Notes: generated by a model from the letters alone, not told the origin. Shown: positions 50,382-59,165, counted from the stretch's first letter. The stretch: DNA of 64,000 bases from Selenomonadales bacterium (GCA_018335585.1 JAGXRZ010000052.1:18977-82976), one strand, 5' to 3'. Made by a program: numbers and translations.

Positions 50382-51242
50382 ATGATAGGTTTTAAGCACG
50401 CCGGACCAGAGGACAAAGCCGAGATTATAGCAATATCGAAGAAAATCTGGGATGGCCATGACTATGTTAGCACTGTCTACGATAAGTGGGTAGCAGATAT
50501 TGACGGGTTTTTTGTTTGCGTCACTTACGATTCGGCTATAGCAGGGTTTGCTAAGGTGAGCATGCATGGCGATAACGATGCTTGGCTTGAGGGCCTGCGG
50601 GTAGACCCGAGCAAGCGCGGGTTAGGCTTAGGAAAACAGCTTACCCGCTATTGTATCGAGAGATGCCTCAACCGCCACATTGAAAATATTAGGCTCAGCA
50701 CCTACATTGGCAATCACGAAAGCATCGGCATCATTGAAAGCCATGGCTTTAAGCGAGTGGCAGAATATAAGGCCTTGTTTCGTCCCATCAACCCGTGCGA
50801 GGCCACTCCCGCATGCTACCAAACTTTGAGCGACCCTAGCTTAGTAGAAGCAGCTCTCAGCGGAGAGGCACTAGGCGAATTTTATGGATACGCTTCCTTT
50901 GACTTTACGTTCGAGAAAATTACTCCTCGCCTACTAAAGTGTCTTGTCAGCGAGGGGGCTGTATACGGACTGTGCATTGATGGTCGCATACAAGGCATGG
51001 CTATTGCCAGCACTAGGCATTCCAAGGTTTCAGCGCTCTTCCTTAGCTACATTCAGGGCGAAGAGCATTATTCCGCGCTTATCGACGCGGCCATTGCACG
51101 AGCCGAGAGCCTCATGGTAGAAGAGATCATTGCCATGTGTCCCAAAAACACTGCTTTACGCGACTCCCTTGTTAACAAAGGTTTTGGGGAGTGGGACGAC
51201 CACGACACAAATATCTTCCTCTACGAGTACGTTGGCAAGTGA
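50382..51242 (+). CDS. GNAT-family acetyltransferase, two-domain
   Basis: 286 residues. First domain (1-135) is a normal GNAT fold with acetyl-CoA loop LEGLRVDPSKRGLGLGKQLTRYC and NHESIGIIESHGFKRVAEY. The second half (residues ~150-285) resembles a degenerate GNAT domain (AVYGLCIDGRIQGMAIAS, LRDSLVNKGFGEW). ATG 50382 follows AAGGGAG. The 3' end overlaps a convergent HD-domain gene by 71 bp. Substrate unknown. Confidence 0.85.
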   Translation: MIGFKHAGPEDKAEIIAISKKIWDGHDYVSTVYDKWVADIDGFFVCVTYDSAIAGFAKVSMHGDNDAWLEGLRVDPSKRGLGLGKQLTRYCIERCLNRHIENIRLSTYIGNHESIGIIESHGFKRVAEYKALFRPINPCEATPACYQTLSDPSLVEAALSGEALGEFYGYASFDFTFEKITPRLLKCLVSEGAVYGLCIDGRIQGMAIASTRHSKVSALFLSYIQGEEHYSALIDAAIARAESLMVEEIIAMCPKNTALRDSLVNKGFGEWDDHDTNIFLYEYVGK

Positions 51243-51879
51243 TTGGCGTTGATAACTTTCCCTGCTCCTCCTTCTCCCACAGCGCAAAGAAGGCGTCGAT
51301 ACGAGCAATACGCGCTTCGAGTTCGCGGCGGCTAAGAGAAAAGTTCAGCCCCTCGAGGGCCTCGCGCCGCCAAGTCGCGTCCTGTTCGCGGTGAAACTCC
51401 AACGCATCGCTTTGAGTGCGGCCATGCGCCACCGCCCAGCGAAACGCCAGCCAGAGCGCATTGCCACCAAAGTGATCCAAAGTGTCCGCATCCTGAACGA
51501 GTAAGACCGGAGCGGGGAAGGACGGTTTCTCCTTGCCGCAATAATGCCGGCTGTTCGGCCGATGGTAGTGATTCCTGACAATACTACACACCGCGTCAAG
51601 CTCGGTATCTGCGAACAAGCTTGGGATCTCACTGCGAATCATCGCCTCGCCCCGCGCGCCGTGATCCGGCCCCCTATAGCCTGCCTTGCCTACATCATGC
51701 AGAAAGCCTCCCGCAAACAATACATCGCGGTCTATAGCTAGGTTCAAACCGTCAGCTAAGGATATGGCGATGCGTGCCGTTCTTAGCCCATGGTAGTACC
51801 TATACCCGGTCTCAAGCGGACTCTCGTCCGTAAACTTCATTTTTTCAAGGCCCCAAGCCATAATTCTTTCAGTGTCCAT
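51172..51879 (-). CDS. HD-domain phosphohydrolase
   Basis: 235 residues with the metal-binding HD set: YYHGLRTARIAISLADG, GGFLHDVGKAGYRG (His-Asp), IVRNHYHRPNS and QDADTLDHFGG. The last ~20 residues are encoded within the antisense of the GNAT gene, an overlap of 71 bp, so the true end may differ from the native family end. Likely acts on a nucleotide or phosphoester. Function uncertain. Confidence 0.82.
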   Translation of the reverse strand: MDTERIMAWGLEKMKFTDESPLETGYRYYHGLRTARIAISLADGLNLAIDRDVLFAGGFLHDVGKAGYRGPDHGARGEAMIRSEIPSLFADTELDAVCSIVRNHYHRPNSRHYCGKEKPSFPAPVLLVQDADTLDHFGGNALWLAFRWAVAHGRTQSDALEFHREQDATWRREALEGLNFSLSRRELEARIARIDAFFALWEKEEQGKLSTPITCQRTRRGRYLCRGRPTPQNLC

Positions 51880-51910
51880 AATGGCCTCTTAATCGCCCCC
51901 CTTTGGTTCA

Positions 51911-52369
51911 CTAGGTTATGTAAGGGCGCTTATCTATTACATAGACCTTATGACCCGTATTCTCGCGGAACCCGAGGCTCTCGTAGAACCGTTCCTCGCA
52001 GTTTCCAACCAAGTAGCAGCTAATAAACGTTGCTCCCATACGCATCAGCTCCGCCAGCAGCACCTCACCCATGGCCTTGCCCACGCCCTGAAGGTCCTTC
52101 TCCATAAGGGAGCCGTTCTGGTAAACCAGCCCCTCCCCCTGAAGCGTGTTTTCTAGGCAAAACTCCCCAATGTCAGCAGACAAGCCGTCAAACATTGCCC
52201 GGGCAATACCCACGAGTTGCTCCCCTGCAAATGCAGCAACTACAACACTGCTGTGCTCAAGCACCTTACCGGCAGTCTCCTTGCCGTAGCCAGCTTCACA
52301 GATGTTGTTGCGGGCGTAGAAGTCCCACAACTGATCGGGGGAAATCACGGGGTTAATGAGAATTTTCAC
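51911..52369 (-). CDS. GNAT-family N-acetyltransferase
   Basis: 152 residues of GNAT fold: VVVAAFAGEQLVGIARAMFDGLSADI, the acetyl-CoA region MEKDLQGVGKAMGEVLLAELMR, and the C-terminal CEERFYESLGFRENTGHKVYVIDKRPY. The loop is QGVGKA rather than the common Q/RxxGxG/A with G at the end, but still fits. Monocistronic, diverging from the cobalamin operon. Substrate unknown. Confidence 0.85.
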   Translation of the reverse strand: MKILINPVISPDQLWDFYARNNICEAGYGKETAGKVLEHSSVVVAAFAGEQLVGIARAMFDGLSADIGEFCLENTLQGEGLVYQNGSLMEKDLQGVGKAMGEVLLAELMRMGATFISCYLVGNCEERFYESLGFRENTGHKVYVIDKRPYIT

Positions 52370-52421
52370 GCGGACACCTCCGATTTAGTGGACGGTACAC
52401 GGGGCTACTGCGCGTTGTTGG

Positions 52422-52450
52422 TTTACTTTTCTGCATTGCTGCGCTATACT
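52422..52450 (+). promoter_or_regulatory. Promoter of the cobalamin salvage operon
   Basis: TTTACT (52422-52427), 17-bp spacer, TATACT (52445-52450). The predicted transcript begins near 52457 and enters the cobalamin riboswitch. Confidence 0.7.
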
Positions 52451-52471
52451 CCTGCTGTAGTTTAATATCGC

Positions 52472-52662
52472 TGTGGGGTGCCCCCGAGTGCATTGGGGGT
52501 TAAAAGGGAATCAGGTTAAGTCCTGAGCGGTCCCGCCACTGTAACGGGTAGTGTTTGGCCTAAGCCACTGTTCGCCATGCGAATGGGAAGGAGCTAAGCG
52601 CGTGATTCCCGGAGCCAGGAAACCTGCCTCGCAGATTGTGACACCGTCCTTCGGCCGAAGGG
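52472..52662 (+). promoter_or_regulatory. Cobalamin riboswitch
   Basis: Conserved elements in order: a 5' stem, AAAAGGGAA (52502-52510), GCGGTCCCGCCACTGTAAC (52528-52546), a GCCACTG segment, GGAGCCAGGAAACCTGCC (52610-52627), and a closing helix. AdoCbl binding should fold the aptamer and favour the terminator that follows. It controls the downstream alpha-ribazole/cobinamide genes. The 380-bp gap before the first gene contains only this leader. Confidence 0.95.
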
Positions 52663-52701
52663 ACAGGGTCGAAGCTGTGGGCAGCCTAAGCTTTCACCTT
52701 A

Positions 52702-52730
52702 CCTTAACCGAGTGTGGTTAAGGATTTTTT
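52702..52730 (+). terminator. Riboswitch-controlled terminator
   Basis: 8-bp perfect stem CCTTAACC/GGTTAAGG with a 6-nt loop and six Ts, 21 bp before the first CDS. It is the expression platform of the cobalamin riboswitch. Confidence 0.9.
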
Positions 52731-52751
52731 GATTGAGAGGAGACTTCCGGG

Positions 52752-53222
52752 ATGAAAATCAAGCAACTCACACGCGTGGCCGTACTCGTTGCACTCTCCG
52801 TTCTCGGTTCGTTTGTAAGAATTCCAAGCATAGTAGGTTCCCTAGCCTTTGACGCAGTACCTGGCTATTACGCGGCTTTAGCTGTTTCTCCGCTAAGTGG
52901 TGCCGTGGTCGCCGGTCTTGGGCACGTTGCTACCGCCTTTGTCAGCGGCCTGCCGCTAGGCGCACCGATTCACGCCATAGTTGCTCTCGGAATGGTGTTG
53001 GCGGGCTATCTAACCGGCGTAGCAGCCAAACGCAGCAAATTGCTGGGATGTGCCGTAGGTGTTGTTATTAACGGCCTAGCGCTACCGGCCCTCTTTATTG
53101 TCATCCCAGATTTTGGTACGGCCTTCTTCTTAGCTGCAACACCATCGATATTGGGAGCATCAGTTCTTAATGTGTCTGTAGCTCTAGCCCTTGCCAAGCT
53201 GCCCCTACTTACTAAAATCTAG
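52752..53222 (+). CDS. ECF-transporter S component, CblT-like (alpha-ribazole uptake)
   Basis: 156 residues with five or six membrane helices (VAVLVALSVLGSFVRIPS, YYAALAVSPLSGAVVAGLG, VALGMVLAGYLTGVAA). N-terminal residues and pattern match S components of ECF transporters, which need shared EcfA/A'/T from elsewhere. Place directly upstream of a CblS-like kinase and behind a cobalamin riboswitch points to alpha-ribazole as substrate. SD GAGAGGAG; 1 bp before cblS. Confidence 0.85.
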   Translation: MKIKQLTRVAVLVALSVLGSFVRIPSIVGSLAFDAVPGYYAALAVSPLSGAVVAGLGHVATAFVSGLPLGAPIHAIVALGMVLAGYLTGVAAKRSKLLGCAVGVVINGLALPALFIVIPDFGTAFFLAATPSILGASVLNVSVALALAKLPLLTKI

Positions 53223-53223
53223 C

Positions 53224-53958
53224 ATGCCAAGTAGAGATTTTTTGGCTATCCCCAAGGGCGACACCACCATAGTTGTCACGTGCGACTCAATAGGTGGCAT
53301 CGGCAACCAAGAGTTAGACGTCGTCTGCGCCGAGCCTGCGGTCGTTGGCAGGTTTTTAGCGCGGGTAGCGCTCATGGAACTCTATGCCACCGGAGCATCT
53401 CTGACGGCACTCTCCTGCACTCTCTCTGTAACTCCGCATGTCGCCGACCTTATCTTGCAGGGTGTTTATCAGGAGAGTGCGATTCTCCACCGCTCACCCG
53501 AGAGCGTGACTATCGTTAGCACGGAGAAGAATGTCCCCACGCGACAGACGGGTGTAGGTATAACATGTATCGGGCTAGCTACTAACAAATCCTGGCGGGT
53601 GGGCATAGCACAAGCTGGCGACTTAGTGGTAGCCTTGGGACACCCTAAAGTGGGAGATGAAGTAGCGCTTGACGACCACGAGAATGCCGATCTGACCAAA
53701 CTCAAATGGCTGCTAGGCACCAAGGGCATTAAAGACATAAGCCCCGCAGGCTCAAAGGGCGTCCTTTACGAAGCCAAAGCCATTGCTAGCTCCGCAAACC
53801 TCCACCTGTCGCTAGCTCCGGGTTGCACCTACGACTACCACAAGTCGGCAGGCCCCGCTACTGCTTTGGTCTTTGCCTGTAATGAAGCCGCCTACAGAGA
53901 GGCTTTGGCGACAATAAGGCCGCTCACGTGTATTGGCAGGTTAGAAAAAATGGCGTAA
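53224..53958 (+). CDS. CblS-like alpha-ribazole kinase (PurM/AIR-synthase fold)
   Basis: 244 residues of PurM-like fold: KGDTTIVVTCDSIGGIGNQ near the N-terminus, and DLVVALGHPKVGDEVALDD in the middle. CblS in Geobacillus and Listeria phosphorylates alpha-ribazole in a salvage path paired with CblT. ATG 53224 follows the cblT stop by 1 bp with no SD, so translational coupling is likely; the family and gene pairing support the call. Confidence 0.85.
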   Translation: MPSRDFLAIPKGDTTIVVTCDSIGGIGNQELDVVCAEPAVVGRFLARVALMELYATGASLTALSCTLSVTPHVADLILQGVYQESAILHRSPESVTIVSTEKNVPTRQTGVGITCIGLATNKSWRVGIAQAGDLVVALGHPKVGDEVALDDHENADLTKLKWLLGTKGIKDISPAGSKGVLYEAKAIASSANLHLSLAPGCTYDYHKSAGPATALVFACNEAAYREALATIRPLTCIGRLEKMA

Positions 53959-53983
53959 GGGGCTAAGGAGGCAGAAGAAGCAT

Positions 53984-54547
53984 ATGGGACGCATTACCCT
54001 TGTAACAGGAGGAGTGCGTAGCGGCAAGAGCGCCTTGGCCGAAGCCTTTGCTATGAAGGCTCGGAGCGTAGTCTATCTTGCCACTTGCGAGGCAAACGAC
54101 GAAGAAATGCGCGATAGAATCTCCCTGCATCAAGCGCGACGCCCCGCGCATTGGACAACAGAGGAAGTCCCGCTGGACTTGCCGGCGGCAATAACACGTC
54201 AAGACCCAGAGACTTGCCTGTTGATTGACTGCTTGGGGCTCTGGGTAAGCAATCACCTCTTGGCTGACGAGGAGAACAATGTGCGCCATGCGCAGGAATT
54301 TATTGAAAAAATGAATGGCCTCACCTGCGCATTACTAGAGGAATTGTCCATACGCCCCGGGGAGGCCATTTTGGTGACCAATGAAGTGGGTTTTGGCCTT
54401 GTTCCCCCATACAAGCTCGGACGAATCTTTCGCGATTGCTTAGGGCTAGTCAATGCACAGATAGCTACCTCTGCAGAGGATGTATACCTTTGCGTGGCGG
54501 GAATGCCCGTGACATTAAAGAAGGACGGGGTGGTGCGCCTTGGGTAA
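53984..54547 (+). CDS. cobU: Adenosylcobinamide kinase / guanylyltransferase
   Basis: Phosphorylates adenosylcobinamide and transfers GMP to it. P-loop GGVRSGKSALAE (residues 9-20), the guanylylated His region in LHQARRPAHW, CLLIDCLGLWVSN and VTNEVGFGLVP. 187 residues. ATG 53984 after GGAGGCAGAAGAAGC. Overlaps cobQ by 8 bp. Confidence 0.95.
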   Translation: MGRITLVTGGVRSGKSALAEAFAMKARSVVYLATCEANDEEMRDRISLHQARRPAHWTTEEVPLDLPAAITRQDPETCLLIDCLGLWVSNHLLADEENNVRHAQEFIEKMNGLTCALLEELSIRPGEAILVTNEVGFGLVPPYKLGRIFRDCLGLVNAQIATSAEDVYLCVAGMPVTLKKDGVVRLG

Positions 54548-56012
54548 GGCCATTATGCTGCAGGGCACAGGCTCACATGTAGGCAAAAGTCTCCTTACTG
54601 CCGCTCTCTGCCGAATTCTTGTGCAAGAGGGCTATTCCGTAGCACCCTTTAAAGCGCAGAATATGGCACTTAACTCGTTTGTCACACCCGATGGCCTTGA
54701 AATTGGTCGTGCCCAGGCGTTACAGGCTGAAGCTTGTGGCATCGAGCCCGAGATAGAAATGAATCCCATTTTGCTTAAGCCCGCGGGGGAGATGAGCGCA
54801 CAGGTAGTAGTTATGGGCAAACCCCTAGCCCATATGACTGCAAGAGAATACCGCGAGTACTACCTCGACAAAGCCCTTCCTCTCGTTAAGCAAGCCCTAA
54901 ATAGCCTTATGCAACGCTTCGATGTTGTTGTGATGGAGGGCGCAGGCAGCCCGGTGGAGATTAATCTAAGGGACAGGGACATTGTCAATATGGCGGCGGT
55001 TAAGCTCGCTAATGCACCGGTGTTGCTTGTGGGAGACATTGACCGGGGAGGAGTATTTGCCTCCCTCTATGGAACCATGGAACTGCTTCCCCGCGAAGAG
55101 CGAGGATTAGTGCGCGGAATTATAGTGAACAAGTTTAGGGGTGATCTATCGCTTTTTGCGGATGGAGTAGCTATGTTGGAGGGCCTTACCCACAAACCGG
55201 TGCTAGGTGTTATCCCCTTTTTGCCGCACCTGTCCCTCGACGAAGAAGACTCGGTAGCGCTAGAGGATTACTCGCACACCACGACGGACGCCGCGATTAC
55301 CATCGCCGTGCCAAGGCTTCCGAGGCTCTCAAACTTTACGGATTTTGCCCCCTTAGGGCGAGAGAATGGCGTGCGGGTGATTTACACCACCAAACCAGGC
55401 GACATCCTTAATGCGGACGCAGTCGTCCTCCCCGGAACGAAGAACACCGCAGCCGATTTTAGATTTCTGCAGGCCACTGGCCTGACAGAAAGCATCGCTA
55501 CGGCAGCTCTGCGTGGAGTGTGCATTGTCGGTATCTGTGGAGGCTACCAAATGCTCGGAGAACGCATATACGACCCGGATGGAGTAGAGGGCGCCGACGC
55601 CTTTGTCGACGCTCTGGGACTATTGCCGGTAACCACTGTTTTTCGCAAAACTAAGCGCACCGTCCGCTCTGTAGCACAGTGCAATTTGCCGTTTTACTCT
55701 GGAATCGTGCATGGCTATGAGGTTCATATGGGTGAGTCAAGTGCGCTGGGGACCCCCGCCTTCGCCATAGATGGCAAATGTGATGGGTGCGTACAGGGGG
55801 AGATCTGGGGAACGTACATCCACGGCGTCTTTGACAACGACGAGTTCCGCCATTCCTTTATTAATTACTTGCGGAACAAGAAAGGGCTGGCGCCGCTCAG
55901 TGCGCCGTTTCACTACCAAGCCTTTAGGGTAGCGGAGCTAGATCGCCTTGCAGCCCACGTGCGAGCACACCTTGATGTAGCGCAAGTACTTAAGATTGTG
56001 GGATTGAACTGA
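54540..56012 (+). CDS. cobQ: Cobyric acid synthase (amidotransferase)
   Basis: Amidates four side chains of the corrin ring using glutamine. N-terminal DTBS-like ATPase LQGTGSHVGKSLLTAALCR, NMALNSFVTPDGLEIGRAQALQAEA, and a class-I glutamine amidotransferase C-terminus with IVGICGGYQMLGE (nucleophile Cys, ~residue 330) and GTYIHGVFDN (His). 490 residues. TTG start at 54540 overlapping cobU; ATG 54555 is also possible. Confidence 0.94.
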   Translation: MGKAIMLQGTGSHVGKSLLTAALCRILVQEGYSVAPFKAQNMALNSFVTPDGLEIGRAQALQAEACGIEPEIEMNPILLKPAGEMSAQVVVMGKPLAHMTAREYREYYLDKALPLVKQALNSLMQRFDVVVMEGAGSPVEINLRDRDIVNMAAVKLANAPVLLVGDIDRGGVFASLYGTMELLPREERGLVRGIIVNKFRGDLSLFADGVAMLEGLTHKPVLGVIPFLPHLSLDEEDSVALEDYSHTTTDAAITIAVPRLPRLSNFTDFAPLGRENGVRVIYTTKPGDILNADAVVLPGTKNTAADFRFLQATGLTESIATAALRGVCIVGICGGYQMLGERIYDPDGVEGADAFVDALGLLPVTTVFRKTKRTVRSVAQCNLPFYSGIVHGYEVHMGESSALGTPAFAIDGKCDGCVQGEIWGTYIHGVFDNDEFRHSFINYLRNKKGLAPLSAPFHYQAFRVAELDRLAAHVRAHLDVAQVLKIVGLN

Positions 56013-56797
56013 TGGAGCGCTTGCCGAGGAGTAGGGCGTCTGCCATGGCGGTGCTGCAACTTGCTCTGTCGTTCCTTACCACTATACCGTTCCCGAGATT
56101 AGGAGCCGTCTCAGACGAAGAGATGAGCCGCACTGTCGCATTCTTCCCCTTCGTTGGTCTCGTAGTTGGTTTCTTTAATGTCCTCTGCTACTTGCTGGGC
56201 TTGTCCCTTTTTACCACTTCCGTGGCCACCTGGTTAAGCTTAATTGCTAACGCGCTAATAACGGGAGGGCTTCATCTCGATGGTTGGATGGACACTTTTG
56301 ATGCGCTAGGGTCGCGCAAGCCACGGGGCGAAATGCTCGCCGTAATGAAGGACAGCCGCATAGGGGCTATGGGAGCGCTGGCTATAGTACTGCTGCTAGG
56401 CCTAAAATTCTCATTGTTAACGGAGTTGCACGCTCGCCCAGCACTAATTTTGTTGGCACCCGCGGTTGGGAGAAGCGCTATTTTGTTTGCCACGCAAACC
56501 TCCTCATATGTACGTGAACAGGGATTGGGCAAGTGCTTTACACAACCGCTGGCGCGCACGTCTTGGATTTTTGCGCTGGCCACGCTGGTCGCCCCGTTAC
56601 TTATGCTGACAGGCGCCTTAGGTGCGGTAGCCGCGACAGCAGCTTTGCTTTTGACCATGCTCTGGGCACGGCTCCTCGCCCGCACGTTTGGCGGGCTTAC
56701 CGGCGACACCTATGGGGCGCTCAATGAACTCGCCGAAGCACTGTTTCTGTTAATTGCCGTAGGGATGCTAGGTGTGAGCGGAAGTGCTGAGTTATGA
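56012..56797 (+). CDS. cobS: Adenosylcobinamide-GDP ribazoletransferase (cobalamin synthase)
   Basis: Joins adenosylcobinamide-GDP with alpha-ribazole (phosphate); integral membrane enzyme. LSFLTTIPFPRLG, TGGLHLDGWMDTFDALGSRKPRGEMLAVMKDSRIGAMGA is the conserved acidic/metal-binding core. 261 residues, about six membrane helices. Its start overlaps the cobQ stop (TGATG) and its end overlaps cobC by 4 bp. Confidence 0.94.
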   Translation: MERLPRSRASAMAVLQLALSFLTTIPFPRLGAVSDEEMSRTVAFFPFVGLVVGFFNVLCYLLGLSLFTTSVATWLSLIANALITGGLHLDGWMDTFDALGSRKPRGEMLAVMKDSRIGAMGALAIVLLLGLKFSLLTELHARPALILLAPAVGRSAILFATQTSSYVREQGLGKCFTQPLARTSWIFALATLVAPLLMLTGALGAVAATAALLLTMLWARLLARTFGGLTGDTYGALNELAEALFLLIAVGMLGVSGSAEL

Positions 56798-57468
56798 AGA
56801 ATATGGCTCCTCCATCATCCCTGTGCTTGTATGTAATTCGGCACGCCGAAACAAAGGCTAACACACAGATGCGCTACCTCGGCCACACTGATAGCCCGCT
56901 CACGCCGCTCGGCGTGCGACAAGCGGAGGAACTGGCAGAAAGGCTAGCGGATGTAGGCCTAGATGCGGTCTTTGCCAGCGACCTACCCCGCGCCCTAGCA
57001 ACTGCGTATCCCCTAGCCAACCGCGCCAAGCTACCCGTGCATCGTGACGCGAGGTTACGCGAGCTCAATTTCGGCCGCATCGAAGGAATGACATATGCTG
57101 AGGCGATGGACGCCTATGGTCAGGAAGTGCGCCAGTGGTATAACGACATTGAGCTGGGCGCCCCTCCCGGCGGCGAGTCACTTGCGGACCTCCGGGAGCG
57201 CGTCTTTTCGTTTCTGAGCGAACTTGCGGAGCTACCTTATCGAGCAGTCGCCCTCGTTACCCACGGCGGCGTGTGTAATCTCCTGCTTTCCCACGCCCTA
57301 GGACAGCCTTTCAGGGCACACCCCATACCGCTATCCGGGTTCATAACGCTAAGGGGGCAGCTATTTAATACGCCAATGGCACCCTACGATCAGCAAAAAA
57401 CAAGAAGAACCGTCCCTTTTGTTTTGGTGAGCGATTGGGCTCTCCCGAGCTCTTTGCTGACGCTCTAA
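56794..57468 (+). CDS. cobC: Alpha-ribazole phosphatase-like histidine phosphatase
   Basis: Histidine-phosphatase fold: VIRHAETKAN (catalytic His), GHTDSPLTPLG, ELNFGRIEGMTYAEA and LVTHGGVCN. Last gene of the cobalamin salvage operon; removes phosphate from alpha-ribazole-5'-P or adenosylcobalamin phosphate. 224 residues, but the final ~28 residues (YDQQKTRRTVPFVLV) are read from a dispersed subtype I repeat (57404-57423), so the tail is probably not native. Confidence 0.92.
   Translation: MKNMAPPSSLCLYVIRHAETKANTQMRYLGHTDSPLTPLGVRQAEELAERLADVGLDAVFASDLPRALATAYPLANRAKLPVHRDARLRELNFGRIEGMTYAEAMDAYGQEVRQWYNDIELGAPPGGESLADLRERVFSFLSELAELPYRAVALVTHGGVCNLLLSHALGQPFRAHPIPLSGFITLRGQLFNTPMAPYDQQKTRRTVPFVLVSDWALPSSLLTL
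57404..57423. repeat. Subtype I dispersed repeat inside the 3' end of cobC
   Basis: Reverse complement is AACAAAAGGGACGGTTCTTC, identical over 20 bases to part of the copies at 62765-62785 and 63642-63662. Inverted in orientation relative to the 49.3-kb pair. Confidence 0.9.
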
Positions 57469-57641
57469 ACAACTATGAAAAAGTCCTGTGCCACCTGTCA
57501 ACCTTAAAGAGCATTTACCCCTTCCCTCCTGATTCAACTAGCGGGAATGACAGAAATGCCGCCATCCATGCATTACTAAAGGCCAAAGAAGCAGAGGCGC
57601 GCGGGCTAGAGACGCTGCGCACAATTTGTGCTGCTGTGTAG
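57435..57641 (+). CDS. Short ORF or gene remnant after cobC
   Basis: A 68-codon frame (TTG start) offset by +2 from cobC. Its translation has the look of a genuine protein: ELFADALNNYEKVLCHLS and IHALLKAKEAEARGLETLR are amphipathic helices. It begins 11 bp after the repeat that ends cobC, so it may be what is left of a gene cut by repeat insertion. No family recognised and no SD. It could also be chance. Confidence 0.3.
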   Translation: MGSPELFADALNNYEKVLCHLSTLKSIYPFPPDSTSGNDRNAAIHALLKAKEAEARGLETLRTICAAV

Positions 57642-57693
57642 AGGAAGAATGCCTCCACCGCCTCAAGCCAATGATCCTTACAGAAAAACAAAA

Positions 57694-57712
57694 AGAACCG
57701 TCCCTTTTGTTT
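57694..57712. repeat. Subtype I dispersed repeat copy
   Basis: AGAACCGTCCCTTTTGTTT, embedded in a purine/pyrimidine-rich context (AAAACAAAAAG before, CTTTTGTTT after) that allows a hairpin ending in a T-run. It lies in the 171-bp gap before the lipoprotein hydrolase gene; nothing else is visible there. Confidence 0.8.
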
Positions 57713-57812
57713 CTTTTGTTTCCGGAAATCTACAGGATCTCTGTTGTCTCCTGCTTTCTACCAGCAAGAGGTGGCCATGTTTTCGCATAGTCTGACGGAA
57801 GAGAGGGACAGC

Positions 57813-59150
57813 TTATCGGTTTAACCACGCCGCGATATCCGCGATAACCTCGGCGGCTACATTGCCGGGTACTTCATACTCGGCCGGGGACGGCACCCCT
57901 GTCCCGCCCATAAACAGGTGATTTAGGTGGGGGTACGACCGGCCCTCGACGGGGTCACCGATGCTCATCCATAGGGCAAAGTCGTCCATAGTAACTTGGT
58001 AATCACGCTCACCCTGCAGCACGAAGGTGGGCTTTTGTAGTTGCCTTAGTGTATTAATGGGGCTGTAATCGCGTAACCATAGCCAGTAGGCGGCAGGAAT
58101 GCCGAGCGGCAGTTGGTCACTACGCGTTCCGGCAGACAACCTTGGGTCTTTGACACGGTTGACTTGTGCACGGATGGCCTGCAGGTGACGTCGCTCTATG
58201 CTCGTTAGCTCGCCATCGAGATTGTACAGGTACTCGGACTGCGCGAGCACTAAGTCTTCTAAGGGGCGTGCCGCACCTGCGAGAAGGATTAGCCCTGCTA
58301 CTCTCGGCTCCAGTTCCCCGATGCGCGGGGCAAGCATCCCCCCAAGACTATGGCCTAGCACGAAAACGCGCTGTGAATCAATGCGCGAGTCCGCTAGCAG
58401 GAGCCTTAAAGCCAAGACCGCATCTTCCACGGTCTCCTCATGGGGTGTTACTAAATCGCTCTGCATTCTTGCGCCATGCACCTTGGTGCGTTTGTCGTAG
58501 CGCAAAACAGCGATACCGCGTGAGGCTAGACCATGCGCTAAATCCTTGAAAGGCTTGTTGTCCAAGATGGTCGTATTTCTGTCTTGTGGCCCCGAGCCAT
58601 GCACGAGGATTACCGCCGGTACCGGCCCCGCGGCGCCCAGCGGCAAAGTTAGTGTGCCCGGCATCGCCCACTCGCCCTCGCCTACAGTTGCCGGTTCTTC
58701 TGTAAAACGAGTAAAATCCACATAAGAGGGCGACTGGTAGCGCGAAGCGGTTTGGATATTGTCAAACCATAACCCGGCTACTGACTTAGAGGCGTCAAAC
58801 ACGACCCGCACTGTCATGCTTCCCTGCGCAAAAGTCGCATCCACTAAGACCACCATATGTTCTCCCAGCGGTGTTTTTTCTCTTGGCTGGTGTGCTCGCA
58901 GTTCGCCTAAGCGTGATGTCGCATTCTCCCACGCGGCCTTAAGCGTAGCTGCCGGGAGCTGCCTGCGCATAGTGCGGTCAAACATGCCCACCGCTAAAGC
59001 GTATTGGCCGCCCGCTAGATGCGAGACTAACGCAGACGCTAGAACGGTTTCGGCTTCGGGACGTGGCTGCACAGTGACAGGTCGACAAGCAACCAGGGGG
59101 AAAACAGCAAGTAACAGCACGGTGGCCAGCAATCTACGCAATAGAATCAT
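57813..59150 (-). CDS. Lipoprotein with DUF3887-like domain and alpha/beta hydrolase
   Basis: 445 residues. Lipobox in VFPLVACRP (Cys ~22). An N-terminal ~120-residue domain resembling DUF3887 (ASALVSHLAGGQYALAVGMFD) precedes an alpha/beta hydrolase with VHGSGPQDRN, RYDKR, nucleophile GHSLGG (Ser ~265) and LNHLF (His). Extracellular, anchored. Substrate unknown; family members are esterases or acyl hydrolases. Controlled by a palindromic operator at 59166-59182. Confidence 0.9.
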   Translation of the reverse strand: MILLRRLLATVLLLAVFPLVACRPVTVQPRPEAETVLASALVSHLAGGQYALAVGMFDRTMRRQLPAATLKAAWENATSRLGELRAHQPREKTPLGEHMVVLVDATFAQGSMTVRVVFDASKSVAGLWFDNIQTASRYQSPSYVDFTRFTEEPATVGEGEWAMPGTLTLPLGAAGPVPAVILVHGSGPQDRNTTILDNKPFKDLAHGLASRGIAVLRYDKRTKVHGARMQSDLVTPHEETVEDAVLALRLLLADSRIDSQRVFVLGHSLGGMLAPRIGELEPRVAGLILLAGAARPLEDLVLAQSEYLYNLDGELTSIERRHLQAIRAQVNRVKDPRLSAGTRSDQLPLGIPAAYWLWLRDYSPINTLRQLQKPTFVLQGERDYQVTMDDFALWMSIGDPVEGRSYPHLNHLFMGGTGVPSPAEYEVPGNVAAEVIADIAAWLNR

Positions 59151-59165
59151 CTCCTTTGCCCTGTA

